Positions 34,447-47,700 of a DNA stretch of 64,000 nt are shown here, piece by piece. The DNA is from Ascidia mentula (taxonomy: Eukaryota; Chordata; Ascidiacea; Phlebobranchia; Ascidiidae): NCBI GenBank assembly GCA_947561715.1, contig OX387198.1:8246001-8310000 (forward strand), given 5' to 3'. The translations under genes and the position numbers were made by a program. The notes beneath the pieces are model-generated. The model was given only the letters and a program-made list of their open reading frames with translations, did not search any database and was not told the origin of the DNA. Each line of letters opens with the position of its first letter. The stretch's first letter is position 1.

Positions 34447-37400
34447 ATGTTAACAGAAAATAGGTTGATGCTTGTGGTGCTTGTGCATTTTGTTGTCCAT
34501 TCTGTTGGACAGATTACCAAACCATCGTTTGCTGGATACACATCGGTCGGTAAGTTTATGACATTGAAATTGACATTGACATCGTTTAAATACCTTGCGC
34601 TAATTGTTCGCCTTATCGAGCTGAGAAAGCTTTTGACGATCTTAACACGCTTTTATGCTTGTATATTTTCAGAAAGGTTTTTATGCTTGAATAAATCATC
34701 ACATTTGGAAGTGATCCACATCAACAATAAAAGTGGGACCATACTCTCACCGTGCTGGCCAGGGAACTATGCTTCGGAATTAACGGAAGGGTTTCACATT
34801 TGGAACTTTAACGTGTCAAATCAAATCGGTAACACTGAAATAACTTCACCACTGTAATTAGTATGTAGTGATAATTTGCAGAAATAGAGTATATTTTCAG
34901 TCTACCTTTTCTATTTCATCAGCAATACGACTTACACTTAATACCTTTGAAACGAACACCATAAACGGAGTGCTATACTTTGGAAGAAGCGTTTTTGTGA
35001 CTGTGGCGGGAACCAACACCCTGGGTGTTACAAGGTAATTGGAAAGTTGAAATTAACTGATGTATCAACACTGTTTGGCTTCTTTAAAAAAAACTTGATT
35101 CAAACCTAGGCAACACAATATGAAAGGCAGCCTTACAAATCCTACCGGCGGAGCGAATCCATTCACATTCGAAAACACAGGAAGCACAGCAGTCACAAGA
35201 ACTGGCAACACATTTGAGTTCAGCGACACATCTTCGTTCTTCATGAGTTTCTTCTCCTCTCTTGAGCCAGTAGATCAGGGTTTCAACATATCCTACATCA
35301 TTGGTAAGTCGCAGAGTTAAATGTTTTTTCAGGGAGAAGCCATTTCCAGCCATCTTGTTGCTCGGTTTTATGTTTTATTCAATTGTATTGGGTGCATGTT
35401 TGAACTGTTTGGAAAATATAGGGCTAATTTGTGATCTATAATGTTAGACAGTGGATTTTATCTTGCTTTCAGACCAGGACGTTTGCGCCATGAACTCTAC
35501 GTACTGTACAAACACCACTAAGACAATGTGTGTCAGGGACAATTTCGACACGTATTCCTGTCGGTGTAATGGTGGGTTTACTGGGAGCAACTGTACATCT
35601 GGTGCGTACATGTTTGTGTGACACAGAAGCGACCAGACGATTAATTCCCATGTGTGTTCTATTGTGGGATGTCTCCGGTAGTTTGTACCTATTTGGTACC
35701 TTCACTGTGAAGCCCTAGGAGGGCATACTCCCCAGTAGAACACCAATCTTAGTCAGTTTTTAAGTGGCTGGCAGTGCTCCACTGCGTTTTGTGATCGTGC
35801 CGAAACATTCGCTATTTTAAAAGTTTCAACGACCATATTTCGGAAAGCATCCAACCGATTTCAAAAGTTTGTTGTTTATTAATTCTCAATCGAAAACACC
35901 TTTAACTCAGGTTGAAATAAAAACCACTGCAAGGGAAAATTGTAACATCACGACTGGCGCCACTGTTACATATGACCGATCACGTTCCGCCACTTGGGTT
36001 TTCAGCTACACTTCACAATATCGTCTCTTAATTAACTGAAGCTTGCTGTAATATCGCTTGCGAGAAAAAACACTTTGTTTACTGCTAAGGCATTTGCAGT
36101 AAAACGCTTAAGATTGTTTTTTACTTGTTAGTTATTACATTATTTCACGCACACAGACATTGATGAGTGCGCAACGGGTGCGCACAACTGCAGCGCATTA
36201 GGATCAACTTGCACCAACATGCCTGGTACTTTTGCTTGCTCGTGCTCGTCTGGTTGGACTGGAAACGGGACGACCTGTATTGGTATGTGCATTGATCCAC
36301 TTTTCATACTATTTTATTCAATTTTGTTGCTTGTGGATTTTCTTATATTCGTTACGTGAAAGTGCTGTACCAAATATGCTACTTACTTTTATAGACATTA
36401 ACGAATGTTTGACCAATAATGGAGGGTGTGGGCCGACAACAACGTCAACTTGCACCAACACAGGTGGTAGTTTCACGTGTGGCTGCACGTCAGGTTACAC
36501 TGGAGCTCCAAACTGCATGGGTCAGTAGGTTACCTTTTATTGAAAATTCACGAAAACTATAATTTTAATTATGTTTGGAATTTTTGGTGAAGATTTTTGA
36601 TGACAAATTTCGGAAGATTTAGATGACAAGGGACTCAGTATTTTGTTTATTTTTATTTCGGTTATTAGACTTAGACGAGTGTGCAACGGGTGCGCACAAC
36701 TGCAGTGCATCAGGTTCAATGTGCACCAACTTGCTTGGTACTTTTACTTGCTCCTGCTTGGATGGTTGGACTGGAGACGGGACGACCTGTGCTGGTATGT
36801 GTGCTCAGAGTACTTGCTTTATGCTTTTCTCCCTCGTTTAATGGTCACAAAAAATGCTTTAAATGATATCAGAGGGTGTGGGCCAACCAAAACCAAAGCA
36901 CCAACACAGATGGTAATTTTACATGTGGCTGTATGGCACGTTAAACTGGAGCTACAAACTGCATGGGTCAGTGTTTTTTTTTCTGACCCTTTTCTGAAAA
37001 TCCACTTCACTGAATATCCAAACTCTTTCGTTGCATCGAACCGAGATGATTGCCCCAAAACATTTAAGTAGTGTAGTCCAACCTTAACTTTTCGTAGGCC
37101 ACCAGAAACTATGAGGTGTTTTTTCGATGCGTGATGCTGGCAAATTAAGACAAAAATACATGAAAAAGCTAGATTTTATTTACATTCCGGATTTTTGGAA
37201 AAGACGTAAATTTTAGTTGCGACACATTAATTTGTGGGTTTTAATTTCGGTTATTAGACTTAGACGAGTGTGCAACGGGTGCGCACAACTGCAGTGCATC
37301 AGGTTCAATGTGCACCAACTTGCCTGGTACTTTTACTTGCTCCTGCTTGGATGGTTGGACTGGAGACGGGACGACCTGTGCTGGTATGTGTGCTAAGGGT

Positions 37401-38046
37401 ACTTGCTTTATGCTTTTCTCCCGCGTTTAATGGTCACAAAAAATGTTATAAATGATATCAGAGGGTGTGGGCCAACCAAAACCAAAGCACCAACACAAAT
37501 GGTAATTTTACATGTGGCTGTATGGCACGTTACACTGAAGGTAAAAACTGCATGGGTCAGTTTTTTTTTTCTGACCCTTTTCTGAAAATCCACTTCACTG
37601 AATATCCAAACTCTTTCGTTGCATCGAACCGAGATATTGGCCAAAAACACTTAAAGTAGTGTAGTCCAACCTTAACTTTTCGTAGGCCACCAGAAACTAT
37701 GAGGTGTTTTTTCGATGCGTGATGCTGGCAAATTAAGACATAAAATACTTGAAAAAGCTAGATTTTATTTACATTCCGGATTGTTGGAAAAGACGTAAAT
37801 TTTAGTTGCGACACATTAATTTGTGGGTTTTAATTTCGGTTATTAGACATAGACTAGTGCGAAACGGATGCGGACTATTGCAGTGCAACAAGATCAATGC
37901 TTTCTTTTCAAAATAATTTTTTGATGCTTTAGATATAAACGAATGTGCAGTTGAACAAAGCACGTACAACCGTGCAACTTGTAGCAACAAAAACGACAGC
38001 ACGTCTTGCGAGTTAATAAAGAGTCAAGAGGGTGTCACTTGTACAG
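34447..38046 (+). CDS. CUB/EGF paralogue of the 54.9-kb receptor gene, 3'-truncated and partly decayed
   Basis: Exons: 34447-34549 (signal peptide, ...[14 protein letters not shown]), 34673-34828, 34923-35034, 35110-35303 (these form a CUB-like domain), 35473-35601, 36157-36282, 36395-36520, 36669-36794, 37258-37383 (EGF modules) and 37933-38046 (EGF-like, irregular cysteines). Exon lengths 156, 112, 194, 129 and 126 equal those of the minus-strand receptor. EGF copies at about 36872-36966 and 37461-37556 are broken: the DINEC start is missing, the frame is shifted, and one has an internal stop. A further stub lies at 37850-37880. No FN3, membrane segment or final stop was found. Skipping the broken exons would keep frame, so a shortened secreted protein is possible; a pseudogene is equally likely. 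Confidence 0.65.
36672..37880 (+). repeat. 589-bp tandem duplication in the CUB/EGF paralogue
   Basis: The EGF exon start TTAGACTTAGACGAGTG recurs with period 589 (about 36672, 37261 and, degraded, 37850). Units 1 and 2 include one good EGF exon, one broken EGF exon and the intron after it, and are nearly identical. The third is only a stub. Confidence 0.85.
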
Positions 38047-40226
38047 GTAAGATTAGTACTTTTTACATTTTTGTTCATTTCTTTTGTTTTTACCAACATG
38101 CAACTGCCAAAATTTTCAACTGGTTGAAGCACAGACTTTGACCGCACTCTGTAGGTAACCCTCTGGTGCTGAAGAAAACACAATCATGTAAACATTGCCG
38201 TTACTAATATTCGATCAATAACAGAAAGCAGATAATACATGAGGTCAGAATCAATGGTGGCATGTAGAGGGTTCTTCCCCTTTATAGAATCAGTCGTAAA
38301 CATGGCATCTTGCGTAATCCATATTTTTCCTATAGAATTCCTTCTTAACAATTTTGAATGCCACCACACGTCAGAATGCTACAGCAGCAAACGATAGAAA
38401 ACAACTCCGTTACATAGGACTGGTTTCACTGTTTCAGGCAGTTCGCCCAGACTGATATTTTAACTCGCTATGTTGTTTTTAGTTGTGAATGGAATTCAAA
38501 TTGGGGGAAATGCCGCCATGGTTATTTGTAGCATGGAGTCACTACCAGCGTCACCAACACCGTGCTTTGCCCAATGCGCATGCGCAACAAATAGAAACAT
38601 CATTCAATCCGATTCCCCATGACATTTTGTTTTATAATTTAAGAACCGTCTCAATAAAGTTACAACTTCGCGGCAGTGCAGAAAGTTGTTTTTGATTGGC
38701 CAGTACATTTCTTGCAAAAAACAATTACAATAGAAATGGCATGTGTGTTTTCAACGTGTATGGTTAGGTAAGTATGTGGCGCAGATTTCTTGAAGCGAAT
38801 GATTCGCAGTACAACTTAATTCCATAGTATAACTGAAGTAAGTAGATGAATGTAAAGAAAACCTTTAACCTACAATATTGTTCGTCGTTTTGTTGTTGTT
38901 GTTTTTTGGGCTTTATTCTGACGCGCCTGTTGTCTAAGGGTTTAACTTTAGAACCCCCTTTAAAAATCGATACTGAAATTGTGTTCAAATTACACTGTTG
39001 TACAAGGGCACAATTGACCAGGTGACCTTCACTTTATGCAGGGTATCGCCCCGATGCTGCGAAAGCACTCAGTGACAAGATATGGTTTCACCAAAGTTTC
39101 GGGACTATAAATTACAACCCACAGAAAAGGAGAGGCGTTGTGTATCTTTTAGATATACTTATTCTTGTATTAGCGACAATGCGGCGTTTGTTAGATTAGG
39201 CAAGCAATCGTCCTCGAGGGCACACAAACACACACGTCAAAGAGCAACAGAGCATTACTGCGCCACGCAATGGGTCAGGCTGAGAGCTCGAGAGCCACGC
39301 AACAGTTGGGAAATAAACTTACAAAACAGGAAATAGCAAATCAAGTAACCATTTCAAGGTATTTCAAAGCCAATTGAACAACACTCTGTGCGGGCCTCCG
39401 TCATACTTCAGCAATTCATGCAGTATGGCTCTTGAATGCGAAACAATGATGCGACTCCACGTCCGGAACATCAAAAATGTACAGGGGCAGGTATATAATG
39501 TACACACAAAAAAGTAAATTTTGTTGAAACTATAGTTTAAGGACGCTACAAAGTAGTGAAATCGTTGCGCCTTTAAGTGCAGCTGCTGGTTGTGTGACGA
39601 TAAGCATGTGGGACTTCGGATATGGCCACAATGACACTAGGCAGAGAACCGCAAGCAGCCTGAGATCGAACCACATCACGTAGCATATTAAAGATAATTA
39701 ACGCCGCTCTGGGTTAGTGAAAACTCAAAACAGTTACGTAGGCTGTGAGAAATATAAATGTCTTAGTAAGGGCAAAAGTTAAGCACGTGTGGGTGTCTGG
39801 TAGTGAACAAATACAAGATACAAAGAAAAGAACACTCTGCATAAAAAAAAATTTGCGAAATAAAGTTCTAGAGTAAAGACGAGAATTGCCTGTTGCAAGA
39901 AAATCATTGGCGTGTTCTTTCCAAACTCGTTGTTCTTACGCATAGTCCCTGTTGCTGAAACAGAAAACGAATATGGGTTGCCACTTCATTTAAAACGACT
40001 GCGCTACTATAAGCGTTACATGCAAGCAAAAGATTCGCAAGGTTATTGGAACTGTAGGGTATAGCGTTATAAACTGATTATTTGCAGCAAGAGGGTTAGT
40101 AATTTAGCTTTGCCAGGAGAGAAATTGTAAGCCATAAGCCTTGAAGGTTTCTGACTGCTGGTGCGAACAGTGTTTGCATACAAGTGTCGCGACACGTACA
40201 GTAGGCCACACGCACATATTAAATCT
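38047..40226. other. Between the convergent paralogues
   Basis: No exon of either gene was recognised here. A short stretch near 38998-39068 (CAAGGGCACAATTGACCAGG and GGGTATCGCCCCGATGCTGC) resembles part of the composite element at 27662-28016. The right end should hold the 3' untranslated region of the large receptor. Confidence 0.5.
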
Positions 40227-41793
40227 TCAGGCAAGCCTTTCTTCTGTTCCAGGTACTGGATCTGTCCCGGTATAAGCGGTTGACGCCGGAACGCTAGGGT
40301 CCACACGGTAACGCTGTCGCCCATTGTCGTCAAAGGCGTCGTTGTCCAAGCCGCCTTTTGGTTCATACGTTCCAGCACCCCTAACCAACAGAAGATCGTG
40401 TATGCTGGAGCGTAAAGTTGACTTTGTGCGAAGCTTAGTGCTTTACGTTTAATTTACCATGAGTCGCCTCCCACCATTGAATCATTGACAACACAAGCAG
40501 ATGATGCGCTAAATATTTACACAAACTTTACGTGTCTGAAACATGTTAGACTCTGTCGTTGCTATCGATCACAGAAAAAGACATGTTGTTTGAAGTCAGA
40601 AGCGGTAATCAATGTCAGGCAAGCAGCATTCGCTATGAAAGTACGGCACGCAAGGTTTAGTCAATCGTTACCTTCTGCGCTTGTACACAAAGTAAATGAT
40701 CAGGAGGATGAGGAGAAAGCCGACGATGCTGCATATCACGATAGCTGCAATTTCGCCTGGTTGAAGACCCGTGGTGGCTGCAACCCAAAGGAAAATATTA
40801 CAGTTTTGTGCATCAAACAAAACCACCACCATCGTCGATGAAAACGTTTGATTAGATTTATTCATACACTGTATTTGTGCTTAAGTATTGTTCACGGTTT
40901 ATTTAGTTTGTATTTATTGGATCAGAAGTTTTATTCAAGGGCTCATTTGTTTGGTCTGATTACATTTTGTAGAAATTTATTCGATTTTGAACAAACTAAA
41001 TGGTCTCAAATGTCCTACGAATATAACAGTTTGCAGAAATTACCTGCGGTTCTGACAGCCGGCGAGTAGTTGGTGAGAGCGGATTTCCCTTCCGGTGCAT
41101 TTGTATCTGCCCTATAGGCCACTTGGAATGAACGGTCGCTGGGAAGCGGACCGTTGCATACGCGTTCAGCATTCGTGTTGCAGGTTGTGTCGTGGCCTAC
41201 CGGTAAAAAACAAAGCGCGTCCAATAAACCCACACATTCATAACCTTCATCGACAGTAAATAATCGCCATGTTCACACTTAATATTGTAACAAATCGTTG
41301 ATTTAGACATGTTCTTAACAACCGAATATTCATCTTTTACTTCAGTAAATTTTCGACTGAAAGACATTGTGCTTTTCTTTGTCAATACGTGATACACAAA
41401 TTAAAGGTCCTTACCAACAATGAACGTTGCGTTGTTTGCTGATAGTTGTCTCTTTTTTCTTGCTTGCGACGTCGCGCATATTATCGTGGCAGCCCAGTAG
41501 GGTGGAACAGGATTTTGCGAGATTACCGCCGACCAAACGAGCGGAGAAGCTAAAAAATCAGATGCAAAGAAGATTGAAAAGACAAACATATGCTGTGTTT
41601 TTCATACCAGTGCTTGTCGATGCTTCTTCCTTGACGACGACATCAACCGCATAAACGGTGCCCGATTCGCGGCTAAAGAGGGCCACTAATTCAAGGCACG
41701 GGTTGGGAACGGCAAAAGCGGAGGTAGCGGACGCTCCGAGCAGGTTTGTACTCGTTCCGACCCGTGGCTGTGCACCAGGTACCGGGGTTGATG
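40227..41793 (-). other. Receptor part 6: membrane-proximal region, TM helix, tail
   Basis: Exons 41608-41793, 41415-41549 (contains ARKKRQL, a furin-type dibasic site), 41044-41196, 40672-40777 (transmembrane helix followed by VYKRRR) and 40227-40380 (tail). The tail has tyrosines in TYEPK and RYRVDP that could be phosphorylation sites; this is inference. No kinase or phosphatase domain is encoded. Confidence 0.82.
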
Positions 41794-44700
41794 CTGCGAA
41801 AACAGACAAACTGTTTGCATTTGCAACTATGTGTTGAATTAAAAACCTTACGTCTTGGCAACGATGACGAGGGAGACACCGGCGAGGAACCGACAGAGGA
41901 TGTTTGGGTAACAGTTACAGTGTATATTGACCCAGCGGTGAGGCCACTGATAACCCTTGACACCGACAAAGCCAAGTTGTTGTCAGAAATGACGATTTGC
42001 TGCAATTGTAGAATCGTAAATTAGAGACTTTTTGTGGGAAGAAAAGTTTTGGGTCTAAACATTCAAATTTCTGTCCATTAAAATCGCTTAAATCAATCGG
42101 TTCTGCTTATAACATCTTTTCTATTTCTACAAACACTACAACGCATGCATAAGACAAAAATACTACTGTCGTGTGTACAATATCTATGATTTTGATAAAA
42201 CTGCATGAGACTCTTCCATGACTTTTCAATACAAAACCGTTCGCTCGTTTTTCACAGTACAGCTTTCTTGTTGCACCATGCACAAATTTGGTGCAGCAAA
42301 AAAGGAAAAAGCGTGATTACCTGTGAGTTTCCGTTAAAGTCCACGTAGGTGATGGTGAAATTGCTCGGTCCTGGGACAGGCCTGGCAGTCGTAAAGTTCA
42401 CTTGGATGGAGGTGTTACTGATCGGCGACACAACCAGGTTTGTGATACTCCCCGGCACTGAAAAAACAGAAATATATCTTATTAATTCCTGCCGTTTGTC
42501 GCCGAAGCCACAACAAAATAAATTACTTCCGGGGTTGGTTCTGAACGTGGTGGGAACAGATCTGGATCCGAATCCGGCTGATGTATTAGCTCTTACACTG
42601 ATGGTAATCATTCTATGTAAAGCAGGTTATGTTACGATTTTCATTACATATGTCAAAAGTGCACACAAACATATTTCAGCAAATATTAGTTAAACGCGTA
42701 GTGGGCTATCTTTTCGACGCACGGAGCATAAATAATAAAAAATACAGGCGGGCCAGAGGTCCAAGCGAGTATGAAATGGAGAAACGGTGTTTGCCACTCA
42801 GTTTATGAACTCAAAGTATTTACAATAGTTGTATATGCACCGGGCCGGCGTTTGCATCATGTCTCAACGCTTACCTGTAGGCCGGGAGCACTTCAGTGAC
42901 GAAAACAGATTGGGATGCGGGAAGAAGTCTCACCACTTCGTAACACCCTGGTGTATCCTGTAGCTGTTGGCACTCAACAGGATCTTGTCTAAAAAATACA
43001 AAAGCGTCGTTTCAACATGCTGTGCTTTCGGCATTACTGAATTTTTGGGGATGCTCATTACCGGATTGTAAGCTCATTGTGTGTCACAATTCCCATTAGT
43101 GGTGTTGCAGTTGTAATAGTCACCGTCACTGTGTTATTTTCATTCGTGGTGAGCACCAAACTCGGTGGATCCGGCACTGCAAAACAAATTATGAAAGAAC
43201 TCCGCAAAGTTTGTACTTCTGTATAATACTTTACATGCACTTGCCTATAAAGTAAAAAAACTGCACAGAAGAATGTAATGATTTTAACAAACTCTAACCT
43301 CCTTCTGCAGTCCTGAAAGTTGTGACAAGCCCAGTGTTTTCTCCGGCATTAGTACTTGCATAGACTGTTATGCTGTATGTTGTGTAGGCAGACAGATTTG
43401 GAATATTGTACGAGGTAACGCCCTGTGCCAACATCATCTCGCCTCCACTTGGAGACCACGTTACTCTGCATCACGTATTAGCGAACTCTTACAATGCGGC
43501 TGATATAAAACATATTCATCAAAAGAAATCTTACCTGTATCCTGTAATGACTCCGTTGGGCATCGTTGGCGCGTTCCAACTTACCAGTATGCTGGTTGCG
43601 GTTGTTGTGGGTGTGTTTATGGTGACGTTTGCTGGCGTATCCTCTGCTGTGGTCGTAGTAACCTCACCAGAAATTGGACCTTGACCACCAGATGTGCTTA
43701 CAACCACCTGAACATTTTAAATGTAGTAAGAAATTCAAAAAAACTCTAAACGTATTTTAACATACCCTGATCACATACTGCGTGAAAGGAAGTAATCCGA
43801 CGATGGCATTGGGATCGGGGCTGTCTGAAAAGCTCGTTTCAGTTGCAAGTCGATATTGCAATACGTAGGTAAAAACGCCAGTGGTGGTAGGTGGTGGACC
43901 ATACGTGACATTGACGCCCCTTGGGCCAGCCGCGATGTTTATATTCTGGACAGGTTCTACGGGAGCTGTGGAGATAAACGTAACATTGACGATTAGTCCA
44001 TGGTTTGTTCATTAGCTACTGTAGTTTGTGGACATACGAGGATGATCCGAAAATTGACCGGCAGTTTTTGTCACTCAACACAAAATTTGTTAGCTTGCAA
44101 ATAACTTTGGTACCAATGATTACATGCTAAATAAGTACACCAACGGGTCAAACATGGATACTCCTATTGGCAAACACACACACACACACACACATACACT
44201 CGCATACACACCTCCTTCCATTGTTCTCTGGTTCTGAGATGTTCCACTATTTTCACCAACAGCTGTTGAGGCGTAAACTGTGACAGTGTATTGTGTGTAG
44301 ACTGACAATGTATTGATGGAATACGACGATGCTGTTGCTGCCAAAGTGCCAGAATCCCCTGAACCAGGGCTCCAAGTAACTCTGCACAACACATGGAACA
44401 GGGATTTAAATCAAGGCATTCCAGTAAGGAATTGAACATGCAGTAATGCTTGTCAAACTTTCATACCGATATCCTGTGATTACGCCGTTGGGGGTGGAAG
44501 GAGGAGACCATTGAACTGTCATCCCGGTTTGGGTGACTGCAGTAAATGTGGGTGTGGGCACTGGACCAGGTATGTCTTCATTAGTTGTTACCACCAAACT
44601 GAATGCGGGGCCGGGTCCACCTGCAGTTCTTGCGGTTATCTGAACATAATAAGTCACGTGTTTTTTCTCTCAAGTCCTTGCAAAATGACCTCATTAGTGA

Positions 44701-47700
44701 ATAAAACACGGGTGTTTTATTTATCAGATTATAAAAAGTTTTTATTTGTTTTTATTTTTATTAGGAGCTGTGGGTCAAGGAAAACAGATACAGGTGATAA
44801 TAAACTCTCATAGGTGACGGATAAACTACAGTCTAATTGTTATTATTGGATAATGAAAGTCGCTATTTTACTTTACTTTGACCACTTCTGGCTTGACATA
44901 GGCCTACGAGCGGACAGGGAAAAGTTCAAACCTTTTGACTTGAGTGGCTTTGGGTGTTAACAAATGTAGAATAGAATATTTTGTTTTGAAATACAAGTAT
45001 ATTACAGAATAATATTTTAAAACGCCCTAAGCTTCGTGGGTTTTAATCGGTGATTCTTCTAACCCTGATGATGTCTTTTCTTTGACGAACCACATCAACT
45101 GATTCAGCAATTATCTCACCTCAATCGTGTAACTTGTAGCGGGTGCAAGCGATCCGATAGTTGGCGTTAAACCGACATTTGTTTGAACCGTTGGAAATCC
45201 GGTGATGTCATAAACGAACACCCCAGTGAGATTTGAAGGTGCACTGAAGGAAATATTGACTTCACGGGGCCCGGCTTGCCATGTAACCGAAAGTACAGTT
45301 CCAACTGGAGCTACAGGAGAACACAAAACCTTTGTAAAAATTTACGCATTCCAACCTCATTCATAATTTATGTACCTCCTTCGTTGGTTCTTGCACTTGC
45401 TGGAGAACTCTCGGGTCCGGTTCCTCCACCTGTGGTGGCCCTTACCGTTACACTGTACGTTCTGTATGTTCTAAGTCCTGTTATCCGGATGCTGGTCATG
45501 GCAGCGGCCGCAGCTACAGAGCGAGTATCCACAGTTTCGTTGTTAGCCATGTGGTCCTGAAACATAAGTCAGGTGTCTGTAATAAAAAGAATGTGAAATT
45601 TTGCATCAATTTTGAACTTACAGTGGATGTATAGGTGACAGTGTATCCTGTCAGGACTCCATTGATAGTCGATGGTTGGGTCCAAGTTACATCCAAAGTG
45701 TTGACTGATCCAACTGTTGCCGACGCCGTGACGCCGGTTGGTGCACTTGGCGCTAAAAGGACCAAGGCTTTACGTAAATATGTGACTCACGTTTGCAGCG
45801 AACTTTATAAATTCCCATACTTACAAAACTACTGTTGATTAAAAATTTATAAAAGGCGGTCCTTATGTACTTTATGTTTACATGGTGCTATTTTGACTAC
45901 GTATATTTTTTTAAGTGAAATACTGTAGGCATTCTCCCTACAGTAATTAAAAATATGATCAGTGTTGACGTCGTTGCCACTTCAGGTTCATCACCTTTGA
46001 GTTCTTAAGGATCGACGGATGAGATTGCGTGTCATAACTACAAATAAGTGGCCACCGCTTGCTGAGAAATTATCCAGTCACCTGATTCGTCTGTGCGGCC
46101 AGTGCACCTGCTAAGTGTCGGAAAGGTTGCTGGACTGACTGCCATTACTTCTACCTCGACTGTGAATTCTTCATAGGCCGCGAAACCGGTGAAGGTTTGA
46201 GTGCTGGCGTCGACGGGAAAATTTGCCACCGTTGTCGACACCGTTGCGGAACTGTATGTTACCTTGTAGCCCTGAAACGTAACAAGCAACATGTTTCGTC
46301 CAAATCAATTAGGAAAGGCTTTTTAAGTATCGACGAAGATCTTATAGGTCTACCGAGAAGCATGTTAGTAAAGTCAAATGTTTGTGTGAACGCATCTTTT
46401 ATTGTCGAAATGTTAATATTATATCCCAATAATGACAAGGTTGCTGATATACCTCAAAAAAATTAAAATTGCCAATTTAAGTAGGCCCCTAGCGGAAAAT
46501 TGACCACTGGCCTATTCGAAAACAGTTGACAGAAAGTCTTACGGTTATCAAGTTGGTGTCGTTGGGCCTGCTGTTTGTCCACGACACAGTGATGGTGTCA
46601 GAAGAAGTACTGGAGCACATGGCGACCACAGTTACCAGCGCTGTAACAAAAAAATTAAATGCACGTAAAATCGTGTTTTGATTCAAATTGTTGATGAATT
46701 CTAAAGAATTCTAAAGAAAGAATAAAAAAAGAATGTTAATAATTTCAGGTGGCGCAAAACTCTTTATCATCAGAAATACGAGCAATATGAGCAAAAATGT
46801 GTAACCGTAAAAGGACATGCCGAAATGAACGACATTAGGAAGAACATTTTGAGCTTACGAATGTTGCAGACTTTTCCTGCCCACAGGGAAGGGCAAGCGC
46901 AATTAAAATCGAAAGCAAGATCGGTGCAAGTTCCTCCCATCGTACAAGGTGCTTCTACGCAGTCGTCAATATCTGGAAAGGGGAAAATTATTACGTTTTA
47001 TGTATATTTCTTTACAGTATTGATTTTTCGAAAGTAAGTGCAGAAGTATTTGCCATAGCTATCAACACATATAAGCAAAGTTCTTTGTCAAGCCTTAAAG
47101 TTGTCCTATACCTATTTCCGATATGACCAAACATCCTCTGTTCGTTACGAAAGCATCGGTTTCAAATCTGCACCATACCAAACCTCCTGTTTCAGCTTCC
47201 TTGTACACGATTGGTTGCCGGGTGTTGAGGAGGTTTCCACTGAGGGTCACGTTGCTGTAAACACAAAAAAGCTTCAAAAAAAAATCCAAGAAAAAACGAG
47301 ATGCAAAAGACACAACTTATAAGCTGTTTGTGCTTGGAGGTTATAAAAACTATTGTTATTGTGTAGTGGGTTGTTCGCGACGCAGAATTGTGGTCTTTAA
47401 GAAGGGTCTATATATTTTGCTGTGCGTTAGGTGGCACGTCAACTCATTACCATTTCGACATAGTTCGTAAACAGTAAAGGTTACCAACGCCTACAGCTTT
47501 GTTTACATTCACTGAATTACTCAAAGTCACATATTTTTTTACACACAGTGAATACTAAATTTGTATCATTTAAAATTTTTTTTGTATAAACACTAATAAA
47601 CGGAAAATAGCAGTCTGAGAGAAGGAGGTTTTCTCAAAACAAAACATAAACATGCACTGACATGTCAGACGGCGTGATGGGGTTGGGAAAATTTCCATAT

